Source of the DNA: Roseibium album
Lineage (GTDB): Bacteria; Pseudomonadota; Alphaproteobacteria; Rhizobiales; Stappiaceae
Direction of reading: 5' to 3'
Length of the DNA: 64,000 nt
Assembly: GCA_001404055.1 (NCBI GenBank)
Contig: CXTY01000002.1
Coordinates: forward strand, 1-64,000
Position 1 is the stretch's first letter; the number at the start of each line of letters is the position of its first letter. Below the pieces are notes generated by a model that searched no databases, had not been told where the DNA came from, and saw only the letters and a list, made by a program, of their open reading frames with translations. The position numbers were made by a program, and so were the translations under genes. Shown in pieces: positions 8,809 to 17,299 of this stretch.

Positions 8809-9610
8809 TGTCTTCAGGTTCGTATTTTGGGAGAAAACGGGGAGGCATAGGCCCCTTGTTGCGCCCGCCCTGTGCCATCTGTTCCCAAGCATGGGCGAGA
8901 ATTCCGACCGAGCGTGACAAACAAAACAACCCACGGGACAAAGGTGAGGGGAAACCCAGTTCGCAGAATATAACCGCCGTTGCACCATCAATGTTCATTG
9001 CAATCGGCGCGCCGCGAGAACGACCCAGTTCTTCCTGAACCGCTTCACCTATCTCTGCAAACCGTCCGGAGACCGTTCCCTCCGCGGCTGCTTTGCGCAC
9101 CAGGGCCATCAGCCTCGGTGCCCGTGGGTCTGTTGGTTTGTGAAAGCGATGACCAAAGCCCGAGACTATCTTGCCGTATTCAGCACGCCAATGATCAAGG
9201 CCGTCACAAACGGCCTGCCCAAGAAGCGTTCCGGCTTCCAGTCGATCTGCAATGTCGTAGTAAAGCTCGGCACATTGTTCGCCAGCACCCCCATGCACGT
9301 CACCGAGCATATTGATACCTGTGGCCATGACATTATTCAGGCCCAGTCCGCATGTCGCAGCCATTCTGCCCGCTGCGATGGAAGGAGCCTGAGGGCCATG
9401 ATCGACACCGGCGACGAGCGCTGCCTCAAACAGTTTTGCCTCGGCTTCGCTGGGCCTGCCGCCATGTACCATCAGCCAGATCATCTGCGGGAAACTCACA
9501 TTCCCGATCAGTTCCTCGACAGGTGTTCCGCGAAACACGATCTTTCCCGGTTCCATATCGATTATGGACGTCCGCCACCACTGGCGGATTGCATCTGAAT
9601 CCGCGCTCAT
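8798..9610 (-). CDS. Short citrate-synthase-family protein, citryl-CoA-lyase type
   Basis: At 270 residues this is much shorter than true citrate synthase (about 430) and matches the small citryl-CoA-lyase-like branch. The catalytic triad is present: His106 in GDVHGGAG, His154 in VSGFGHRFHK and Asp208 in AMNIDGATAV. The large N-terminal part of citrate synthase is missing, as usual for this branch. The gene overlaps the AroE-like gene by 4 bp (ATGA). With an acylating aldehyde dehydrogenase in the same regulon, a role in cleaving or condensing a 3-hydroxyacyl-CoA with acetyl-CoA or another acyl-CoA is plausible. The real substrate is unknown. Confidence 0.8.
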   Translation of the reverse strand: MSADSDAIRQWWRTSIIDMEPGKIVFRGTPVEELIGNVSFPQMIWLMVHGGRPSEAEAKLFEAALVAGVDHGPQAPSIAAGRMAATCGLGLNNVMATGINMLGDVHGGAGEQCAELYYDIADRLEAGTLLGQAVCDGLDHWRAEYGKIVSGFGHRFHKPTDPRAPRLMALVRKAAAEGTVSGRFAEIGEAVQEELGRSRGAPIAMNIDGATAVIFCELGFPSPLSRGLFCLSRSVGILAHAWEQMAQGGRNKGPMPPRFLPKYEPEDNAG

Positions 9611-10479
9611 GCCGATAGTTCCTTTTTGAAGTCGTTGTCTTGCTGCAGCAGCGCCTGAAGAGAGCGCTTCATGCGATCAGCATCGGGCGTATGACCGGTC
9701 AGGAGTTGAAAAGCTTCAACTGCCTGCCAGAGAGCCATCGTTGTTCCGTCCATCACCCGGCAACCGTGGGCTTCCGCCAGTTTCAAAAACGCTGTTCTTC
9801 GCGGGAAATAAACGATGTCCGCGACCCAGGCCTGACGAGGCAAGTACCAGGGATCGAAGGCAAATCCGGGGTGTTCGGCCATTCCAAGGGGCGTGCAGTT
9901 AACTGCGCCTGAAACATGCTCGAAGGGAATTCCCTCAACGCTTGCGTTCACAGTCACCACAAGCCAAGGACGAAGTGCATTCAACCTGGTTTTCAGCTCG
10001 TTTGCACGCTGTACAACCGGATCTACGACAATCAATTGGGCAATTCCCAGATCCGCAAGTGCCAGTGCGACAGATGCACCAGCTCCTCCAGCTCCACACT
10101 GCAGAACTGTATGGCCAATGATAGATCCGATCTGACTTTGTATCGCCCGTCTAAACCCACCATAATCCGTGTTGTAGCCGACGCGCTTTCCGTCGCGCAG
10201 AACCACCGTGTTTACCGTGAGAAGGTCTTTTGCAGGACCTTCCAGGTGATTCAGCAGGTCCACTACAACGGATTTATATGGGTGTGTCACATTCAGGCCA
10301 ACGAGTCCGTTTTCTTCCGAAGTCCTCAAAATGTCCTGCAGGTCGGCTGAGGCAAGTTGCCGACCGCTCGTATCAATCCGATGATAGCGGTAGTCCAAGC
10401 CGAGTGCGGCGCCTTCGGCCTCATGTTGCGATGGGGTGAGCGACGGACCAATGTTGTCACCAAGTAATGCTGCTTTCAT
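9607..10479 (-). CDS. Shikimate/quinate dehydrogenase-like protein (AroE/YdiB family)
   Basis: This 290-residue protein has the family layout: an N-terminal substrate domain with SLTPSQHE (in place of the SxSPxxHN motif), NVTHPYK with catalytic Lys69, and NTDYGGF with catalytic Asp105. A NAD(P) Rossmann domain starts at QCGAGGAGASVALAL. The substrate-Asn after the SxTP motif is Glu here (HE for HN), so ligand preference may differ from biosynthetic AroE. Placement in a TRAP-linked catabolic operon next to a QuiC-like gene points to a catabolic role on quinate, shikimate or a related cyclitol acid rather than aromatic biosynthesis. Confidence 0.85.
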   Translation of the reverse strand: MKAALLGDNIGPSLTPSQHEAEGAALGLDYRYHRIDTSGRQLASADLQDILRTSEENGLVGLNVTHPYKSVVVDLLNHLEGPAKDLLTVNTVVLRDGKRVGYNTDYGGFRRAIQSQIGSIIGHTVLQCGAGGAGASVALALADLGIAQLIVVDPVVQRANELKTRLNALRPWLVVTVNASVEGIPFEHVSGAVNCTPLGMAEHPGFAFDPWYLPRQAWVADIVYFPRRTAFLKLAEAHGCRVMDGTTMALWQAVEAFQLLTGHTPDADRMKRSLQALLQQDNDFKKELSA

Positions 10480-12362
10480 CTTAGGGGCATCCCCGCAGCT
10501 CGCTGATAACGCATTTGCGCTGCCAGACGGGTCGGTGCATTGGAAGCTCCATAACCCTGATAACCACCCCGCCGTTCAACGATTTCAAAAAAGAAACCGT
10601 TGAAGATCGGCTGGCTGTAAATCTGGAAATATTCCGTGTCGCCAAGGCGCTCATAAAGAATGTTGCCGGCGCGCAACTCCGCCACAAGATCGCAGTCCAG
10701 TCCGTAGCGGACAATTAGGTCGTCATAGTAATTGGGAGACATTTCCAGGCGAGGAAAACCCGCTGTTTCCAGAGTTCGGGAGGTTTCCAGAATGTCGTCT
10801 GTTAGAAAGGCGATGTGTTGAACACCCGCGCCGAATTGATCTGCCAGAAATGCGCCTGCAAATGTCCGGTGACCCGCTGCACCGTTGAGATTGAGACGTA
10901 ATTCGCCTTCTGGCGTTTCGAGAGCCTGCGATCTGACGACCCCTGAGGGATCCGCGACATCAACGATCTCGCTTTTCTGCATGTCGAATGTTGTCATGTA
11001 GTAGAGCGCCCAGCTCCTCATTTCGTTGCTGGCCATGGTCTGCGCCACATGATCGACACGGCGTAGCCCCGCGGGCGGCGTTGCCGCCGTCTTCCCGACA
11101 GGCTCAAATTCAATGTCCCACACCCGGTGTAGGTCGGATTTTTCATCGATGAAGTGAACAACGGACCCGCCAACGCCGCGAATGGCAGGAATTTCAAGTT
11201 CGCCGCTTCCAACCCGTTGCGAAAAGGATTCCGTACCAAGTTCCATGGCCCGTTCTACCGTCAGCTCCGCGTCTTCGACACGCAAGCCCATATCGCAAAC
11301 GCAGGGGCCATGACTGAGAAACGCCGAATGCGCAAATCCGCTTTGGTCGGAATTGACAACGAGATTGATCGCACCCTGCCGCCAAAGTTCCACAGACTTT
11401 GAAATATGCCTGCGTTCCATCCTAAAACACAGGGATTTCAGCACGGACGCCAGCTCTTCATGACTCCTTTGGTCCGTCGCGAATTCAATGAACTCTACGC
11501 CTTTGGCATGACCACGTGAAGATAATCCAGGAGACGCCAGCCCAAGTCCCGGCTCTGTTCCTGCGACATCATCAAGCAGTGTCACCAGGGACCGGTACGC
11601 ATCCCGAGTGACCTGCTCCGCCCTTGTGTCCTGGTCCTGTTCATTAAGTCGTGCAATCGACCAAGTACCTTTGTATCCGCTACGCGCAAGTACCTTCACA
11701 AAACCTGAAAGGTTCAATCGCCCGAGACCCGGCAACATGCCGAAGTGCCGTTTCAACATACGAATATCCGTATCAAGACGAGGAGCGTCGCTGAGTTGCA
11801 CATGAAAGACGGAAGATCCGTCGAGACCGCGCAGGTCCGCAGGGCGTCGTCCGCTGGCGAGCGAGAAGTAACTATTCAAGGCAAGGCCGAAGCTGGGTTT
11901 CCCAACCGCTTCAACAAGCTCATTTGCCTGCGCGTCATTCCTGACGTCCTGCGCCCATGGCAAGGCGAGATAGGCAAGCTTCAGGCCCCGTTGCACAGCG
12001 CGGTCTGCAGCATCACAGAGATCCGAGATCATCTGTTCCCGGCAGACGCCCTTCTGCATGTTCCGGGCCGACCCGATCAAAAGCAGATCCGTTCCGATCG
12101 CCTGCATGAGGTCAAACTTTGCCTCAAGCCGATCAAAGGCGCTTGTCCTTTCGGTCTGCCCTTCCAGATCATGGAACGGTTTCAGCAACGCGATTTTCAA
12201 TCCGAGCCCGCTCACGATATCGCGAACGTCACTCGCGTTACCGTGGAAGCTGGTAAAGTCAGGATCGTGCAGTTCGACGCTTTCAAATCCTGCGGAGGCG
12301 ATCGCCTGCAGTTTAGTCGGTAAGTCACCTGGAATAGACGTGGTTGCCATGCAAATGGTCAT
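10476..12362 (-). CDS. QuiC-like two-domain protein: degenerate dehydroshikimate dehydratase domain plus HPPD/VOC domain
   Basis: At 628 residues the length and order match QuiC-type 3-dehydroshikimate dehydratases: a TIM barrel (about 1-265) fused to a 4-hydroxyphenylpyruvate-dioxygenase-like domain (about 285-610). In Pseudomonas QuiC1 the Mg ligands are, as I recall, Glu134, Asp165, Gln191 and Glu239. With a constant offset of two, this protein has Leu132, Asn163, Gln189 and Ala237, so three of four are lost. The C-terminal domain keeps a plausible Fe triad: His438 (RRVDHVAQ), His516 (GVQHIAF) and Glu593 (FFFEIVERRGG). It may therefore be a dioxygenase with a dead or altered barrel rather than a dehydroshikimate dehydratase. 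It overlaps the TRAP permease gene by one base and the AroE-like gene by 4. Confidence 0.8.
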   Translation of the reverse strand: MTICMATTSIPGDLPTKLQAIASAGFESVELHDPDFTSFHGNASDVRDIVSGLGLKIALLKPFHDLEGQTERTSAFDRLEAKFDLMQAIGTDLLLIGSARNMQKGVCREQMISDLCDAADRAVQRGLKLAYLALPWAQDVRNDAQANELVEAVGKPSFGLALNSYFSLASGRRPADLRGLDGSSVFHVQLSDAPRLDTDIRMLKRHFGMLPGLGRLNLSGFVKVLARSGYKGTWSIARLNEQDQDTRAEQVTRDAYRSLVTLLDDVAGTEPGLGLASPGLSSRGHAKGVEFIEFATDQRSHEELASVLKSLCFRMERRHISKSVELWRQGAINLVVNSDQSGFAHSAFLSHGPCVCDMGLRVEDAELTVERAMELGTESFSQRVGSGELEIPAIRGVGGSVVHFIDEKSDLHRVWDIEFEPVGKTAATPPAGLRRVDHVAQTMASNEMRSWALYYMTTFDMQKSEIVDVADPSGVVRSQALETPEGELRLNLNGAAGHRTFAGAFLADQFGAGVQHIAFLTDDILETSRTLETAGFPRLEMSPNYYDDLIVRYGLDCDLVAELRAGNILYERLGDTEYFQIYSQPIFNGFFFEIVERRGGYQGYGASNAPTRLAAQMRYQRAAGMPLR

Positions 12363-13657
12363 CAGCCCACGTATCCAAGCAGTCTCGGCAAGAAGAGGAT
12401 GATGTCCGGAAACAAGATCATGATAATCAATGCTGCGATCAACACCGCCAGGAACGCCCAGATTTCCGAGATGATCTCGCGCAGGGGAATGCCGGTGACA
12501 GCATTGATAACAAAGAGCAGGATGCCGTAAGGCGGTGTGATCAAGCCGATCATGGAATTGACAACGACCAGAACCCCGAAATGCACCAGGTCGATGCCAA
12601 GATCCTTACAAGCCGGGATGAACAAGGGAACGATTACCAGAATGATCGTGGTCGCATCCAGGATACATCCCAAGAGCAAGATCAGCACATTGACCCCGAC
12701 CAGGAAAACGAGCGGGTGTACATCAATTCCCCTTAGGAATTCAGACATCATTCCCGGAATATTTTCAGAGATGACTACGAAGTTCAGGATCAACGCGCCG
12801 CCGATGACAATACCGACGGCTGCCGATGAACGGGCACTTTCGACAAAGATCCGGTAAAGCGCATGAAGTGAAAGGGCACGATAAAACAGACCTGCGAGCA
12901 GAAGTGCGTAGAGCGCAGCAACTGCAGCAGCTTCGGTCGGCGTGGTGATGCCCCCGTAGATGCCGAAAAGCAGAATGACGGGCATGAGCAGTGCGGGAAA
13001 TGCATTGGCCGTGTAGCGAGGTAATTCGCGTAAAGGTACGGGCTCTTCTAGTGCGAAACCCCGTTTACTGGCCAGGTAATAGTTCATCGCCATTAGCACC
13101 ACGCCCATAACAAGGCCTGGCAGAATGCCGGCCAGGAAAAGAGCTCCAATTGAAGCATTGGAGACGAGCGCATAAAGCACCATCGGGATCGATGGGGGAA
13201 TGATGGGACCAATCGTAGCCGATGCGGCGGTAATTGCGGCGGCATAGCCTCTCGAATACCGACCGTCCTTCGTCATCATGCCGATGATGATCTTGCCAAT
13301 ACCGGCTGCATCTGCGACCGCTGAGCCCGACATGCCGGAAAAGATGAGCGATGCCACGACGTTGACGTGACCCAAGCCGCCTTTGAACCGTCCGACGGCT
13401 GCAACGCAGAAACTCAGGAGCCGTTCGGAAATCGTCCCGGCGTTCATGATATTGGCGGCCGCTATGAACAGTGGCACAGCCAGAAGAACAAAACTCTTGT
13501 AAAGGCCCTGGATGATTTTTTCACCGGCAAGGGCAATATCCAGCCCGGCTGCGCCGAGATAAACCAGGGAAGCCAGGATGATCGAATAACCGATTGGCGT
13601 TCCGATTCCAGCCAGTCCGAACAACGTAATCAGGCAGAGGGCGAGTTCCAGGCTCAT
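12362..13657 (-). CDS. dctM: TRAP transporter large permease (DctM)
   Basis: This 431-residue very hydrophobic protein has about 12 membrane segments. It carries the TRAP-M signatures FSGMSGSAVADAAGIG, ATIGPIIPPSIPMV, GGITTPTEAAAVAALYAL and LITPPYGILLFV. It forms the Na+-coupled inner-membrane translocator with the small permease upstream, fed by the periplasmic protein at 14245. Start overlaps the DctQ stop by 4 bp (ATGA). The genes that follow without a gap are all catabolic, so the imported compound is probably the pathway substrate, most likely a carboxylate-bearing ring or sugar acid. Confidence 0.92.
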   Translation of the reverse strand: MSLELALCLITLFGLAGIGTPIGYSIILASLVYLGAAGLDIALAGEKIIQGLYKSFVLLAVPLFIAAANIMNAGTISERLLSFCVAAVGRFKGGLGHVNVVASLIFSGMSGSAVADAAGIGKIIIGMMTKDGRYSRGYAAAITAASATIGPIIPPSIPMVLYALVSNASIGALFLAGILPGLVMGVVLMAMNYYLASKRGFALEEPVPLRELPRYTANAFPALLMPVILLFGIYGGITTPTEAAAVAALYALLLAGLFYRALSLHALYRIFVESARSSAAVGIVIGGALILNFVVISENIPGMMSEFLRGIDVHPLVFLVGVNVLILLLGCILDATTIILVIVPLFIPACKDLGIDLVHFGVLVVVNSMIGLITPPYGILLFVINAVTGIPLREIISEIWAFLAVLIAALIIMILFPDIILFLPRLLGYVG

Positions 13658-14214
13658 ACCACTTCATCTCCCTGTTGGATGGAGGGAGGTTCATGTTCGT
13701 GACCTGGGATTTCATGCTCGTCACTTGGTGGGCCGTTGCGCAGAATGTCTACAAAACGCCATGAATACCGAATGATAATGGCAATCATGAAGACCGCATA
13801 AATGGAGAAAATAGTCCTCAAGGGGATCTTGTTCCCCGTGAAGGGGTTTTCCACTGTTGGCGTTTTCCGGATCTTCATCCAGTCGATGTAGTCCCACGTC
13901 GGCAGAAAGGACCATGCCATGCCTACAACAATGGAGGCAGCGGCAATCAGCGCCAGAACCTGCTGACCTCGACGCGGCACCGACAGATATAGAATATCGA
14001 ATGTAACGTGATCTTTCTCGCGAACAAGAAACGCATTTCCGAAAAACACGATCCACAACCAGAGGATCAGGCAAAACTCTAGCGTCCAACCGAATGGGGC
14101 AACCAGGATGTAGCGGGAGAATATTTGTAGAAGAAAAGTGAAAAACATCGCCGCCAACATAGCGGCGGCGATGCCTTCAACACTGCAGGTGAACCATTTT
14201 GAAATCAGTTTCAT
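13654..14214 (-). CDS. dctQ: TRAP transporter small permease (DctQ)
   Basis: This 186-residue protein has four membrane segments (about 10-32, 45-65, 85-108, 130-150). It has the DctQ hallmarks SRYILVAPFGWTLEFCLILWLWIVFFGNAF and a cytoplasmic His/Glu-rich tail. The loop between segments 3 and 4 is about 20 residues longer than usual (DYIDWMKIRKTPTVENPF). AGGAG lies 8 nt before ATG. It bridges and stabilises the large permease, and sits 30 bp after the binding-protein gene. Confidence 0.88.
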   Translation of the reverse strand: MKLISKWFTCSVEGIAAAMLAAMFFTFLLQIFSRYILVAPFGWTLEFCLILWLWIVFFGNAFLVREKDHVTFDILYLSVPRRGQQVLALIAAASIVVGMAWSFLPTWDYIDWMKIRKTPTVENPFTGNKIPLRTIFSIYAVFMIAIIIRYSWRFVDILRNGPPSDEHEIPGHEHEPPSIQQGDEVV

Positions 14215-14244
14215 TGAAGCTCTCCTGCGATCAGCCGGCCCGAC

Positions 14245-15255
14245 TTAGTTGCCGAGTGCGTTGATTTTTTCCAGAACACCTTCAGGCCACGTCGCGGCAA
14301 ACTCGCTTTCCAAGTACATGGTTTGAACCTGATTACGGAACGCATCGAGATCCGGTTCGTAGATTTGCATGCCCTGTTCTTCCAGGAAGGAGACCAGGTC
14401 AGCTTCTTTCTTGAGCTGAGCCTGGCGACCGGATTCCGCAGCTGCGTCTGCAGCTTCCTGGAGCTTTGCCTGCTGCTCGGCAGGGAGAGAGTTGAAGACT
14501 TCTGCGTTGATGGCGATGTAGTTGAGATCAACCAGATGTGACGTCAGCACGATTTGGCTGGTGACTTCGTAAAACTTGGCATCCACAACCGTTGGCAACG
14601 GATTGTCCTGACCGTCAACGGCGCCCGCTGACAGTGCTGTGTAGACTTCGGCAAATGCCATCGGGGTTGGTGATGCACCGAGTGCCTTGCCCAGGAACTG
14701 CCAGGCATCCGTTCCCGGCATCCGAATGTTCACGCCTGCAAGATCTGCAGGTGTTTTCACCGTCAGCTCGTCCTTGCTTTGTCGCAAGTTCACCTGGCGA
14801 CGGCCAAGATACATGACCGATAGGAGTTTCACGCCAAGCTCTTCCTCAGCCTTTTTCTTGAACGGATCCATCAGCGGATCGTTGAAGACAGCAACCTGGT
14901 GAGCCGCATCCTGGTGAACATAACCAGCAGTAAAGATCGAGAACTCCGGGAAGAACTGCGCAAGCTCCTGAGCAGAAGCAATTGACATTTCAAGATTACC
15001 GCGACTGATCGCGTCAAGTTCCGTTCCTTGCGCGAAAACGGTACCGTTATAGCTCGGCACGAATTCCACAAAATCTGCAACCATCGGGGCAAACACATCG
15101 CGCATGGCAACCGAGCGCTGATCTGTCTCAGAGCCTGAAGTGGCCATACGCAACTGGACCTTGTCTGCTGCAAGAACACTTGCTGCTCCGCCAGCCAAAA
15201 CGCCGGCTGCAACAAAGGCCGACAGCGCCGCCCGGCGAGTAAATTTCGTGATCAT
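14245..15255 (-). CDS. dctP: TRAP substrate-binding protein (DctP)
   Basis: This 336-residue periplasmic protein has a cleavable signal peptide; the mature protein probably starts near ADKVQLRMA. DctP-family features include the ligand-carboxylate Arg in GVNIRMPGTDAWQ and ASPTPMAFAEVYTALSAGAVDGQDNPL. The conserved Arg predicts a carboxylate-containing ligand. First gene of the long transcription block; operator copy 2 lies about 80 bp upstream. It defines what the cluster takes up, so ligand screening of this protein would be the quickest route to the pathway substrate. Confidence 0.92.
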   Translation of the reverse strand: MITKFTRRAALSAFVAAGVLAGGAASVLAADKVQLRMATSGSETDQRSVAMRDVFAPMVADFVEFVPSYNGTVFAQGTELDAISRGNLEMSIASAQELAQFFPEFSIFTAGYVHQDAAHQVAVFNDPLMDPFKKKAEEELGVKLLSVMYLGRRQVNLRQSKDELTVKTPADLAGVNIRMPGTDAWQFLGKALGASPTPMAFAEVYTALSAGAVDGQDNPLPTVVDAKFYEVTSQIVLTSHLVDLNYIAINAEVFNSLPAEQQAKLQEAADAAAESGRQAQLKKEADLVSFLEEQGMQIYEPDLDAFRNQVQTMYLESEFAATWPEGVLEKINALGN

Positions 15256-15333
15256 CTCTTCCTCCTTGAGATTTCCGTATAAATCATCAATTTCGGATCA
15301 TGCCTGATTTAACTTGTTTTGCAAGATGTTTTT

Positions 15334-15352
15334 AAAAATATCTGATATTCTA
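15334..15352. promoter_or_regulatory. Regulon operator, copy 2
   Basis: AAAAATATCTGATATTCTA: the left arm is identical to copy 1, the right arm matches at 7 of 9 positions. It overlaps the stop codon of the upstream oxidoreductase gene and lies 79 bp before the dctP start. Confidence 0.7.
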
Positions 15353-16450
15353 AATGATGACGCTCCTTAGTGGCGTCATGGTCTTGTTTTCGTTACGGGG
15401 AATTTCGACCCTTGCCCGTTGGCGCGCCGAAACCTGTATCGCCTCGACCACCTGTAGCGTTCTCAAGCCTTCAGCTCCGGTAACAACTGGTTCAGCGCCG
15501 CTTTGAACAACGTCACGGAAGTGCCGGATCTGGTTGACCAAGGGATCGGATGCATCTCGGAGGAGTGAGGTTGCAGACATTGGCGTCCACCAATCCTGTT
15601 GCTGCTTGTCGTGCGACCAGACGCGCATATCCGGGAGTGACAAAGCACCTTGTGACCCGCCGATCATGTAGCAACTTTCGCCTGTAGGCGGATATTTGGG
15701 GTTTTCCCGAGAGGTGAACTCCCAACTCCATGGGGACACCACGCTGTCGGATACGGAAATTGTACCAACCGCTCCATTGTCAAATTCCAAGAGAGCGCTT
15801 GCTATATCCTCGTTCTCAAAGCCTCGGGCAGAAGGCATGGCAATCGCCTGGACACCGGTAATTTCTCCGCACAGGTAGCGGATCAAGTCGATGTCATGGA
15901 CAAGGTTCACCGAAATCGGACCTGCTCCGTCCTTTGTCCGCCAGGGAGCAGCCTCAAAGTAGTGATCCGGCTTGTAGAACCAGCAAGTTCCGTGAACCGC
16001 TCGGACGTCACCAATCACACCTTCGGTAATCGCTTCTTTCGCCCGCTGGATCAGCGGATTGTAGCGCCGGTGATGCCCGACAAGCAGTGGCACGTTTTTC
16101 TGTTCAGCTTGCCGCACGAGGGAAAACGCTTCGGCTGAAGAATTTCCGATAGGCTTTTCGACGAGTACTGGGCAATCACGCAAGACACAGGTTGCCGCCT
16201 GCTCCACATGCAAAGGTGTTGGTGTAGCAAGAATAACCCCGTCCACCTCAACTGCATCCAGGAGTGTTCCGATAGTCTCAAAACAGGAGAGCCCAAGTTC
16301 TTCTGCTGCCGTCTTGCCGTTCTTGCTCGGCTCCACCACGGCTACCAACTCTACATCAGGCGTCATCGCAATGGCCTCTGCATGGCGTTTGCCGACGAGT
16401 CCAAGGCCAGCAATTGCAAGGCGGAAGGGTAAATTCACGGAGTGCTCCAT
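15350..16450 (-). CDS. Gfo/Idh/MocA family oxidoreductase
   Basis: This 366-residue protein has Rossmann motif LAIAGLGLVGKRHAEA near residue 12, EKP motif (PVLVEKPIGNS) near 95, and the GPISVNLVHDIDLIRYL region that supplies the catalytic His/Asp pair. It resembles the myo-inositol-2-dehydrogenase-like branch in which a substrate ring is held by a VNLVHDID stretch. It is transcribed divergently from the GntR regulator and ends inside operator copy 2, so it may be its own unit or read into dctP. It is the third oxidoreductase of the cluster and a good candidate for the first oxidation step. Confidence 0.85.
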   Translation of the reverse strand: MEHSVNLPFRLAIAGLGLVGKRHAEAIAMTPDVELVAVVEPSKNGKTAAEELGLSCFETIGTLLDAVEVDGVILATPTPLHVEQAATCVLRDCPVLVEKPIGNSSAEAFSLVRQAEQKNVPLLVGHHRRYNPLIQRAKEAITEGVIGDVRAVHGTCWFYKPDHYFEAAPWRTKDGAGPISVNLVHDIDLIRYLCGEITGVQAIAMPSARGFENEDIASALLEFDNGAVGTISVSDSVVSPWSWEFTSRENPKYPPTGESCYMIGGSQGALSLPDMRVWSHDKQQQDWWTPMSATSLLRDASDPLVNQIRHFRDVVQSGAEPVVTGAEGLRTLQVVEAIQVSARQRARVEIPRNENKTMTPLRSVII

Positions 16451-16534
16451 TGTAACAATGACTTCCTGCCTTGCAGGGCCAGAGCCTTGCGCAGGTGTTT
16501 CATCGCGATGTTACCGACATCAAACATAATTTTC

Positions 16535-16553
16535 AATAATATCTGATATTTTT
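16535..16553. promoter_or_regulatory. Regulon operator, copy 3
   Basis: AATAATATCTGATATTTTT matches copy 1 at 18 of 19 positions. It lies between the divergent oxidoreductase (start 16450) and GntR gene (start near 16638), so it could control both and give autoregulation. Confidence 0.75.
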
Positions 16554-16637
16554 ATTTCTATCATAAATTATGAAAATTTGTACTACGAATTCGACCATGA
16601 TAAATACAAGATGTTTTTCAATTCATCGGTCAAAATT

Positions 16638-17294
16638 ATGCAAAATACTCCAAGCACTATCGGCTCCAGCACGTATCAGAAGATCAAACGCGACATCATT
16701 TTCGGAGAACTTGAACCCGGTTCGAAACTGAAACTCGAGGCTCTCAAGCAGCGCTATTCAACCAGCCCGTCAACACTGCGCGAAACGCTCAGCCGCCTGG
16801 CGAGCGAAGGTTTTGTCGAAGCGCCCGAACAACGTGGCTTCCGTGTAACGCCCGTTTCGAAAGAAGATCTGATCGAAATTGGTGGATTGCGCATTCTTCT
16901 GGAATGCCACGCGCTGAAACTCTCAGTCGAGAGTGGGGATACGGACTGGGAAGGCAATCTTGTCGCTGCGCATCACAAGCTGCAGCTGATGGAACAAAAA
17001 ATGCTCAGCGGTGATGAAAGCGAAAAAGAAACATGGAAGCGCTACGACTGGGAGTTTCACCTCGCCATGATCGAAGCTTGTAACAATGCGAACTTATTGG
17101 CGTTGCATGCGATCATGTACGACAAATATCTACGCTATCAGATGCTCGTGCTCACCTATCGCGGCGAAGTGGCGGTAAAGGAGCACCAGGAGATGTTTGA
17201 AGCAGCCCTTGCCAGAGACACCAAGGCGGCAACCAGACTGCTGGAAAATCACATCAACAACGGCGTGGAACACACCCTTGCTGCGATGGATTAA
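16638..17294 (+). CDS. FCD-type GntR transcriptional regulator of cluster A
   Basis: About 218 residues. It has an N-terminal winged helix of GntR type (QKIKRDIIFGELEPGSKLKLEALKQRYSTSPSTLRETLSRLASEGFVEAPEQRGFRV, written here only to about this extent) and a C-terminal FCD ligand domain with the metal/ligand residues spread over ECHAL, DWEFHLAM, and a late His (KEHQEMFEA, NHINNG). It resembles the CsiR/GlaR branch. ATG at 16638 is preferred because the alignment to GntR proteins begins there; ATG at 16611 and TTG at 16578 are possible and neither has a good ribosome site. It is the likely reader of the 19-bp palindromes, acting as a repressor relieved by a pathway acid. Confidence 0.85.
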   Translation: MQNTPSTIGSSTYQKIKRDIIFGELEPGSKLKLEALKQRYSTSPSTLRETLSRLASEGFVEAPEQRGFRVTPVSKEDLIEIGGLRILLECHALKLSVESGDTDWEGNLVAAHHKLQLMEQKMLSGDESEKETWKRYDWEFHLAMIEACNNANLLALHAIMYDKYLRYQMLVLTYRGEVAVKEHQEMFEAALARDTKAATRLLENHINNGVEHTLAAMD

Positions 17295-17299
17295 GGGAT

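Noticed and set aside
10476..12362. Assigning quiC and a protocatechuate route
   Set aside because: Three of four expected metal ligands of the dehydratase half are replaced, and no protocatechuate dioxygenase or pca gene is in the window.
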